64,000 nt of DNA from Candidatus Protochlamydia sp. GTDB lineage: Bacteria > Chlamydiota > Chlamydiia > Chlamydiales > Parachlamydiaceae. The DNA is taken from assembly GCA_013695355.1 (NCBI GenBank), contig JACDAQ010000020.1, forward strand, positions 1-64,000, in the 5' to 3' direction. This document shows, in pieces, positions 57,901 to 64,000 of this stretch. How positions within the stretch are numbered: position 1 is the stretch's first letter; each line of letters begins with the position of its first letter. A program made the position numbers and the translations under genes. The notes under the pieces were generated by a model. That model saw only the letters and a program-made list of their open reading frames with translations, did no database searches and was not told where the DNA came from.

Positions 57901-59388
57901 TCAATGCTCCCCTTGTCTAAATAATGCTTGCAAGGCTCTTTTTTCAAGGATTTTTCTTCTTTGGTCCATATCGATAGACTGCCTAGACCACAGCTTAAAT
58001 TGACCTAAAGCTTGCTCTATAAACATCTGGTAACCATAAATCACCCGGCATCCCTTTTCCTTGGCATGCTGTAAAAATAAAGTCTCTTTCGGTTTGGTCG
58101 TAATATCCATGACAATCGTTTGAGGAAGGATGTAAGTAAATGCAATCGGAGGGCAGACCGGAGTACAGTTAATTATAATGTCATATCGTGCTTCTGAAGA
58201 GGCTTCAATATTATCTAACCCATAACTTTTACAGTTCATACCCCGGGCCGCCTCGAGAGCTTTTTTGGCATTCCGGCTAACAATAGTCACCAACCCTCCC
58301 CTCCGCTGTGCTTCGTAAGCAATGGCTTTAGCAGCCCCGCCTGCCCCAATAATCATGATCTTCTTTCCCTTCACGGTATAGTCTTTCTCAATCGCATTCA
58401 ATGCACCGCTACAATCTGTATTGAATCCAAAAATTTTTCCATTATCGAAGAGGAGCGTGTTGACAGCTCCAATAGCCGCAGCTTTCGAATCGATTTCATC
58501 AAGAAAAGGGAGGATGTGTTCTTTTAAAGGCATGGTAACGCTAAGTCCATGAAAAGGAAGCTGCTTCGCAAATTCTAAAAAAACCTTTAGCTCTCCCGGC
58601 TTTACCTTGATTTTTAAATACACAGAATTTAAGTGACAGACCTCCATGAGGTGGTTATGGGTCTCATCACTGATGCTTTGATGAACAGGATCCCCAATTA
58701 AGCCATAAATTGTCGTAGAAGGATTCAAACAGCGATAATGATACCGTTCAATCAATGATTTGACCGAGAGCTGTCCGGAGACTGTTTGTTGGTCTTCCTC
58801 AAGAGCAGCATATGTGATTGGACTTTTGATCAGAGGTCCGAGGATCCGGCTGATCTGCCCATGCGGGCCCATGCTAATGGCAATGAGGCGATCATCTTCT
58901 TGTTTTGCCCAGCAGATTAAACGCATTGCATCCAGACAATTGTTAGCATACATGGCAATTTTATAGAAAAAGGCAGGTGCCTTCTTCATTTCCTGATAAA
59001 TTTTTTCTAGATCAGCCGGTGTTTCATTAAAATTATGGTAAGAAAGGATCAACCGGATTTCTGGGAATCGAGATGAAATTGTATCAATAATAGAGGAGGT
59101 GACATGGTTTTCAAGGTCAAAATATTCGGGTTCTAATTCCATTAAACTAAGAATAGCAGTAAGCCTCTCTTCTTCCGAGCGGTCATAGTTTCCCCCGTGT
59201 GATTGACTTCTTAAGGTAAATATCATGGGAATGGAAAATTGGGAGCGGAGAGTATTTAGGGCATCCATTTTCAATGCTGAAAAACAATCGAGCCGCAGTT
59301 CGACCAAATCGGCTGAGACAGCGGCTTGGGCAATCTGTTGACGTGCTTCTTCAAAAGTAGGCCCATTAATGACAGCACAGATCATCAT
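57901..59388 (-). CDS. aroDE: bifunctional 3-dehydroquinate dehydratase/shikimate dehydrogenase
   Basis: 495 residues joining steps 3 and 4 of the shikimate pathway. The N-terminal about 215 residues are type I dehydroquinase: DLVELRLDCF, LILSYHNF and the Schiff-base lysine in FFYKIAMYANN. The C-terminal part is shikimate dehydrogenase: YGLIGDPVHQSISDETHN, VTMPLKEHILPFLDEID and the NADP motif MIIGAGGAAKAIAYEA. The fusion is usual in chlamydiae and plants. It is the last gene of the operon, overlapping aroB by 23 bases. Confidence 0.96.
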   Translation of the reverse strand: MMICAVINGPTFEEARQQIAQAAVSADLVELRLDCFSALKMDALNTLRSQFSIPMIFTLRSQSHGGNYDRSEEERLTAILSLMELEPEYFDLENHVTSSIIDTISSRFPEIRLILSYHNFNETPADLEKIYQEMKKAPAFFYKIAMYANNCLDAMRLICWAKQEDDRLIAISMGPHGQISRILGPLIKSPITYAALEEDQQTVSGQLSVKSLIERYHYRCLNPSTTIYGLIGDPVHQSISDETHNHLMEVCHLNSVYLKIKVKPGELKVFLEFAKQLPFHGLSVTMPLKEHILPFLDEIDSKAAAIGAVNTLLFDNGKIFGFNTDCSGALNAIEKDYTVKGKKIMIIGAGGAAKAIAYEAQRRGGLVTIVSRNAKKALEAARGMNCKSYGLDNIEASSEARYDIIINCTPVCPPIAFTYILPQTIVMDITTKPKETLFLQHAKEKGCRVIYGYQMFIEQALGQFKLWSRQSIDMDQRRKILEKRALQALFRQGEH

Positions 59389-60484
59389 TCATCCATTTTA
59401 TTGCATCTTCAATTAATGATTTTTCAACTGCAGCGCAGTAACAGCCTTTATGGGAAAGAAAAGAGCCGATCGACTCGATCGTCACAAAACGAGGCTGACC
59501 GGTAAGGGATTTTTTATCTAATGCCATTGCATCAAACATGTTCGCGGAAGAAATTTTGAAAGGTAGCCGCAGAGGGAGGCTGTACCTGATTAGAATGCTT
59601 TTGATCCTGTCGAAAGAGTTTTGATCAAGCACACCAAGTTTTAAGGAAAGATAGCTTTCGACCAAGAGCCCAATAGCGACAGCTTCGCCATGTGAGAGAG
59701 AATAATGGGCAAGCACTTCTAAGGCATGTCCAATGGTATGACCAAAATTCAAAAGACGTCTTTTTCCCCTTTCCGTTTCATCTTCCTCTACGATCTCCTT
59801 TTTGATGCGGCAGCTCTCGAAAACCACCTTTTCCAGCACAGTTTGGTCCAAAGCTAAAAGTTTTCCAGATTGCTTCTCAAGATCTTCAAATAACTTGCCG
59901 CCGCCGATAAGCCCATGCTTAATTATCTCTACAACACCATTAGATAGCTCTTTTTTTGACAGACTTTTAAGCGTGGAGAGATCGATGATCACTTTCTTAG
60001 GCTGATAGATACACCCGAGCATGTTTTTTCCATAAGAGACGTTCACTCCTGTTTTACCCCCTATACTTGCATCAACCATCGCTAAAAGCGAAGTTGGGAC
60101 CATTACTAAAGGAACCCCCCGGCAATAAGTAGCTGCAACATAACCTGCCAGATCCGTTGCAACTCCCCCGCCTAAAGCAATCACGCATGTATCGCGGCTA
60201 AGTCCTTTTTTAAACATCTGATCTTCCAAAAGCTCCTTGGTGGCTCGCGTTTTATGTTGTTCGCCATTTGGAAATGAAAATAGACAAGCATCCAATCCGG
60301 AAGAAAAGAGAGATTTTTGCAATTGTTCTCCATATAATAGGGCAACCCAATCATCCGTAATGATGGCAAACTTTGAGGCAAGGGGGCTTAGGAACTTGCT
60401 TTGAAGGCACAACAGCCCGTTCCCGATCTCGATGGCATAATGTTCGAAGGAAGCAGGAATTTTACAGATCAATTCTTTGATCAT
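59366..60484 (-). CDS. aroB: 3-dehydroquinate synthase
   Basis: Second enzyme of the shikimate pathway, NAD- and metal-dependent. About 372 residues. FPNGEQHKT, ALGGGVATDLAGYVAATYCRG, VPTSLLAMVDASIGGKTGVN and NFGHTIGHALE (metal ligands) are intact. The longest frame starts at 60496. I prefer the ATG at 60484 because it overlaps the aroC stop as ATGA, the same coupling seen between aroA and aroK. Confidence 0.96.
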   Translation of the reverse strand: MIKELICKIPASFEHYAIEIGNGLLCLQSKFLSPLASKFAIITDDWVALLYGEQLQKSLFSSGLDACLFSFPNGEQHKTRATKELLEDQMFKKGLSRDTCVIALGGGVATDLAGYVAATYCRGVPLVMVPTSLLAMVDASIGGKTGVNVSYGKNMLGCIYQPKKVIIDLSTLKSLSKKELSNGVVEIIKHGLIGGGKLFEDLEKQSGKLLALDQTVLEKVVFESCRIKKEIVEEDETERGKRRLLNFGHTIGHALEVLAHYSLSHGEAVAIGLLVESYLSLKLGVLDQNSFDRIKSILIRYSLPLRLPFKISSANMFDAMALDKKSLTGQPRFVTIESIGSFLSHKGCYCAAVEKSLIEDAIKWMNDDLCCH

Positions 60485-61572
60485 CGCTTTGCACATCTGT
60501 TTAGAAGAATTGCGTCCGCTAAAACTAAAGCTACCATTGCTTCAACAACCGGAACGGCCCGGATGGCTAGGCACGGATCATGTCGCGAGCCGGAAGGCAG
60601 CCTAAAAGTTGCCTGTTCGCCTGATAGAGTGAGTGTCTCCTGGGTTTTCATTATGCTAGAGGGAGGTTTAAAAGCAACTCTACCAATAATTGGCATCCCC
60701 GTCGAAATCCCTCCTAAAATACCGCCGGCATGATTAGTTTGCGTCCGCACTTCGCCCGACGCCTTCGTAAATAGATCGTTATGTTCGGAACCCGCCATGC
60801 AGGCTGAACGAAATCCTGCTCCTATTTCGAAGCCTTTGGCGGCCGGCAAACTCATCATGGCATGTGCAAGCTTTGCCCCCAGTTTTTCATAAACTGGATC
60901 GCCTAGACCTGCAGGCACTGAAAAGGCCATAAATTCAACAACTCCCCCCAAAGAATCTCCTTCCGCTTTGGCCTTTTCAATCAAAGCGATCATTGAAGAG
61001 GCTGCCTGCACATCGGGGCAGTACACCGGGCTTTGATAAGTTGATTGACGCATCCTTTCGAAATTGCCCGCCTCGACGATAGCTCCAACGCTCCCAATTT
61101 GTCTGATATAAGCAACTAACTGAATTCCATTGCCTTCCAAAAATTTTTTGGCAATGGTGCCGGCTGCCACACGGCCGGCTGTTTCACGGGCTGAGGCACG
61201 TCCGCCGCCCCGGTAATCAAAAATCCCATATTTTTCCAAGTAGGTGTAATTGGCATGTCCAGGCCTAAGCAAATCTTTGATCGGTTCATACTTGCTTGGA
61301 TCAGCATCTTGGTTTGCAATGCTGATGCAAATTGGGGCCCCCGTCGTTCTGCCTTCAAATAGGCCTGAAAGAATTTCAGCGGTATCATCTTCTCTTCTTG
61401 GCGAAGTATACGGATTTACCCCAGGCGCACGCAAGGCCAGGGCAGCATTGATTTCATCTGTAGAAATTTCAAGGTTAGCCGGACACCCGTCAATGACCAC
61501 GCCAATAGCTTTGCCGTGTGATTCTCCCCACGTTGTCATCTTAAAAATGGTTCCAAATGAATTAGCAGCCAT
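60481..61572 (-). CDS. aroC: chorismate synthase
   Basis: Last step of the pathway, flavin-dependent. 363 residues. Signature segments: SFGTIFKMTTWGESHG (N-terminal), DYRGGGRASARETAGRVAAG, AGSEHNDLF and AGGILGGISTGMPI. Start overlaps the end of aroK by 11 bases. No chorismate mutase or other user of chorismate is encoded in the window. Confidence 0.97.
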   Translation of the reverse strand: MAANSFGTIFKMTTWGESHGKAIGVVIDGCPANLEISTDEINAALALRAPGVNPYTSPRREDDTAEILSGLFEGRTTGAPICISIANQDADPSKYEPIKDLLRPGHANYTYLEKYGIFDYRGGGRASARETAGRVAAGTIAKKFLEGNGIQLVAYIRQIGSVGAIVEAGNFERMRQSTYQSPVYCPDVQAASSMIALIEKAKAEGDSLGGVVEFMAFSVPAGLGDPVYEKLGAKLAHAMMSLPAAKGFEIGAGFRSACMAGSEHNDLFTKASGEVRTQTNHAGGILGGISTGMPIIGRVAFKPPSSIMKTQETLTLSGEQATFRLPSGSRHDPCLAIRAVPVVEAMVALVLADAILLNRCAKR

Positions 61573-62074
61573 ACATTAAAATTCCTTCGGCAATCTCTTG
61601 CGCAATTTCATAGACATTTTTTTGATCTACTTCAATAACCTCGTCCGCATATTTCAAATAGAGGGGCAACCTAAGATGATACAAGGCTTCTGCTTTAGCC
61701 TTATTTTCAAATAAAGGACGGGATTTATCTTCAGCTAGGCGCAAAGCGATGGTTTTAAAAGCTGCATGGAGAAACAAAATTTTTCCTTTATTCCCCTTTA
61801 AGTTTTCTAAAATCACCTTATTTAATATAACTCCTGCACCAGTTGAAATAATGAGGTCACTACTATCTGAAGCCTGCTCCTGAGCGATCGCCATTTCCGT
61901 TTCACGCAGCAGCAACTCCCCTCCCTTAGAAAAAACTTCGTGCATATTATTTGTGCCTGTTTTTTCAAGCACACGTTCATCCATTTCGAGAATAGGTAAT
62001 TTTAGTAGGTGACCTAATTTTTTTGCTACCGAGGACTTTCCAGAACCCATGAAGCCGATCAATATAATTTTCAT
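61562..62074 (-). CDS. aroK: shikimate kinase
   Basis: 170 residues from the ATG at 62074, which overlaps the aroA stop as ATGA. The longer frame to 62095 adds MGKVKLF and is less likely. Walker A loop GFMGSGKSS, shikimate-binding EMDERV and the lid region ALRLAEDKSRPLF are present. Phosphorylates shikimate with ATP for AroA. Confidence 0.94.
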   Translation of the reverse strand: MKIILIGFMGSGKSSVAKKLGHLLKLPILEMDERVLEKTGTNNMHEVFSKGGELLLRETEMAIAQEQASDSSDLIISTGAGVILNKVILENLKGNKGKILFLHAAFKTIALRLAEDKSRPLFENKAKAEALYHLRLPLYLKYADEVIEVDQKNVYEIAQEIAEGILMYGC

Positions 62075-63330
62075 AAAGAGTTTAACTTTTCCCAAAAAGT
62101 TGGAAACGTTTTATTCACTACTTCAGGGTGGGCAATCTGCATGCCGGGCAACTTTTTACCTGCTACCGCAAAAGCCATAGCCATACGATGGTCCCCATAA
62201 GTATCGATGAGGGCGGCATGCGGGCTGCCTCCAAAAATTGTCAGCGTGTCAGGAGAGTCTTCTGTTTTAATTCCCATTTTTGCCAATTCTTTTTTCAGCG
62301 CCTTTACCCGCTCGGTCTCTTTCAAGCGGAGTGATCGAACCCCTGAAATTTTCGTTGTCCCTTTTGCAAATGCAGCCAATACGGCCATGGTTTGCACCTG
62401 ATCCGGGCAATCTTCCATAGTAAACGATAAAGGTAAAATTTGTTTTCCTACAAGCGTGACTGCCTGACTGCTTATGATCACCTCATTGCCCATCTCTTCA
62501 AGAATATTTAAAAACTTACTATCAGCCTGAAGTGAATACGGATTAAGATTCTTTATAGTAAGAGTCGATCTCGTCAAGGCTGCAATTGCAAAAAAATAGC
62601 CTGCACTGGAAAAATCGCCTTCAATGACATAGTGCTTTTTTTGGTAAGATTTCCCCTCTGGGATTAGATAGCTCCCATCATCCATCCTTAAAACCCCCAC
62701 TCCCCACTCTTGCATCATTCGAATGGTCATTTCAATATAAGGCTTAGAAATAACTTCACCATGATGGCAAATTCTTAATCCATTCAAGAGGGGCGCGATC
62801 ATTAACAAGGCGGACAAAAACTGACTGCTGATTGAGGCGTCAATTGTAATTCTACTCCCTGATAAAGCGGAAGAATCAATTTTCAAAGGGGCTTGCCCTT
62901 CTTTTTCAAGGTAGTCAATCTTAGCACCCAGCAGACGCAAAGCATCCACCAATTCTTTAATCGGCCTTTCGTTGAGGCGGCAATTGCCAACTATCACTTT
63001 TGTGCCTGGAATTAGGCATAGAAAAGGCAATAAAAAACGCAGCGTCGTTCCCGAATCTTTGGCAAAAAGTTCGTAATATCGGTTTTCGATAACAGAAATA
63101 TCATCATGGACAATGGTTTGGTCAGGCAAAGTTTCAATATAGAGGCCCAACATCCTCAGGCAGGCGATCAAGGCTTCTGTGTCTTCGCTATAAAGAGGAT
63201 TACGAAGAACGACCGCCCCCTTTGTTAAAGCGGCTATCACGAGCGCACGATTGGTATAGCTCTTAGAGCCTGGTATTTCAATTGTCGATGAACAGGGATT
63301 TTTTAACACATCAAGTTCTAAAATATTCAT
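62071..63330 (-). CDS. aroA: 3-phosphoshikimate 1-carboxyvinyltransferase (EPSP synthase)
   Basis: 419 residues from the ATG at 63330 (MNILELDVLKNPCSS). The frame extends to a TTG at 63414, but EPSP synthases start about here and the extra 28 residues look unrelated. PGSKSYTNRALVIAALTKG, KDSGTTLRFLLPFL, GNCRLNERPIKELVDAL and YGDHRMAMAFAVAG are family signatures. First gene of the aroA-K-C-B-DE operon, all genes overlapping. The promoter should lie in the AT-rich 63331-63632 interval. Confidence 0.96.
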   Translation of the reverse strand: MNILELDVLKNPCSSTIEIPGSKSYTNRALVIAALTKGAVVLRNPLYSEDTEALIACLRMLGLYIETLPDQTIVHDDISVIENRYYELFAKDSGTTLRFLLPFLCLIPGTKVIVGNCRLNERPIKELVDALRLLGAKIDYLEKEGQAPLKIDSSALSGSRITIDASISSQFLSALLMIAPLLNGLRICHHGEVISKPYIEMTIRMMQEWGVGVLRMDDGSYLIPEGKSYQKKHYVIEGDFSSAGYFFAIAALTRSTLTIKNLNPYSLQADSKFLNILEEMGNEVIISSQAVTLVGKQILPLSFTMEDCPDQVQTMAVLAAFAKGTTKISGVRSLRLKETERVKALKKELAKMGIKTEDSPDTLTIFGGSPHAALIDTYGDHRMAMAFAVAGKKLPGMQIAHPEVVNKTFPTFWEKLNSL

Positions 63331-63632
63331 GACTTTTTTTCCAAATAGATATACCCATTTTGAGTTCACGCGGGTATAAAAGCTCTTCGTAACAAGAACA
63401 TAGCAGATCTCCAAATTAATTGGATATTTTCAGCTTATAATTGAATGACGGATCATTTAAAAAAAATGACGTTAATTATTTTTTGATTTTTAATTTCTCT
63501 TTTTATTTTCCAATAAGTTGAATTTATTCCTTCTTACCGGACACATCTTCCCAAGCTTAGTTTCATCAAGCAGTTTTATACCGAAAATGTTGGAAATCCT
63601 ATTACGATCGACTGCAATAAGGCTTTTATGAG

Positions 63633-63965
63633 ATGATGAAACGAGAAAGAAGTTTGGCGGAATGGTGGAATAATCAATATCCTGAGCAACCGGACGAGCC
63701 TTTTATTTTCCAACCAAATCTTCGAAAAAGGGATACTTTACAAATTTACACAGGTATGATTAATGAAAAGCTACAAGAGCCTTCTATGTATGCCCCTATA
63801 GAACAATTTAAGATATACCTCATTGAAAATCAATCAAAGCTTTATACGTTTTTGCTAAACCCGTTCCTTCTTCCCTTTGTTTGGGTATTTGCCATGAGTA
63901 CGCTATTGATCAATGGCACAGGTTATTTTTATGAACATACAAATGGTTATGTAGGGCTATTTTGA
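63633..63965 (+). CDS. hypothetical protein with one membrane segment
   Basis: 110 residues, complete within the window. The N-terminus is polar (SLAEWWNNQYPEQPDEPFIF). One hydrophobic segment lies at about 74-94 (FLLNPFLLPFVWVFAMSTLL), followed by a short tail. Start could be either of two adjacent ATG codons (63633 or 63636). Not recognised. Divergent from the aro operon. Confidence 0.55.
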   Translation: MMKRERSLAEWWNNQYPEQPDEPFIFQPNLRKRDTLQIYTGMINEKLQEPSMYAPIEQFKIYLIENQSKLYTFLLNPFLLPFVWVFAMSTLLINGTGYFYEHTNGYVGLF

Positions 63966-64000
63966 TGGTTATTCGTCAGGATCTAGAGCTGCCTTCAAAT

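Noticed and set aside
63331-63414. 28-codon extension of aroA to a TTG
   Set aside because: EPSP synthases begin near MNILELDV; the extension looks unrelated.

Overview
The window looks like a chromosomal piece of an environmental chlamydia, most likely a Parachlamydiaceae member (Protochlamydia or Neochlamydia type). Three core blocks match chlamydial gene order as I know it from Chlamydia trachomatis: kdsB-pyrG-yqgF-zwf-pgl, rpmG-lolC/E-lolD, and the shikimate operon aroA-aroK-aroC-aroB-aroDE with its fused AroD/AroE protein. A Kdo transferase gene (waaA) and the AT-rich eukaryote-like genes (F-box-like, leucine-rich repeat, ankyrin, Sel1) also fit a Parachlamydiaceae symbiont of amoebae. 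The species cannot be fixed from the sequence alone.

Layout. 1-1933: two tRNA genes (Met and initiator fMet) and waaA, all on the minus strand. 1934-9960: accessory DNA with a tandemly duplicated two-gene cassette of unknown function, a large Sel1-repeat protein and a decayed stretch with a broken helix-turn-helix gene. 9961-18001: core metabolism (CMP-Kdo synthesis, CTP synthase, RuvX, the oxidative pentose phosphate entry with an unusual OpcA-lactonase fusion, TsaD). 17976-18890: an unassigned protein with a CheD-like deamidase motif. 19142-22130: ribosomal protein L33 and a LolCDE-type exporter. 22289-24511: small accessory proteins. 24694-31771: a VKOR-thioredoxin fusion, a Cys/Met-metabolism PLP enzyme, and the threonine-degradation pair kbl/tdh split by a 720-residue ankyrin protein. 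31772-39778: IS-like or MITE-like debris, a membrane protein, an SRPBCC protein, TspO, leuS and rnr. 40361-48266: two ABC-2 type export systems, a coiled-coil protein, a 3-methyladenine glycosylase, an F-box-like protein and an ankyrin protein. 48366-56273: the most plastic part, with an F-box/LRR gene flanked by decayed copies of itself, a frameshifted metallo-beta-lactamase-fold gene, an F-box-like protein ending in a CaaX-type sequence, and gene debris. 57901-63330: the aro operon on the minus strand.

How the parts fit together. The core genes serve envelope Kdo-LPS synthesis (kdsB, waaA), chorismate supply, NADPH production, nucleotide supply and translation. Between them lie AT-rich genes whose domain make-up (F-box, LRR, ankyrin, Sel1, possible prenylation, possible deamidase) suggests host-directed proteins, probably acting on ubiquitin and signalling pathways of the amoeba. 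The strongest candidates for something new are the CheD-like protein at 17976-18890, the F-box/CaaX protein at 53581-55206, the duplicated cassette at 2632-6277, the OpcA-lactonase fusion at 15192-16985, and the ankyrin gene inserted next to a duplicated scrap of kbl. All functional statements rest on motif reading; no database search was possible.
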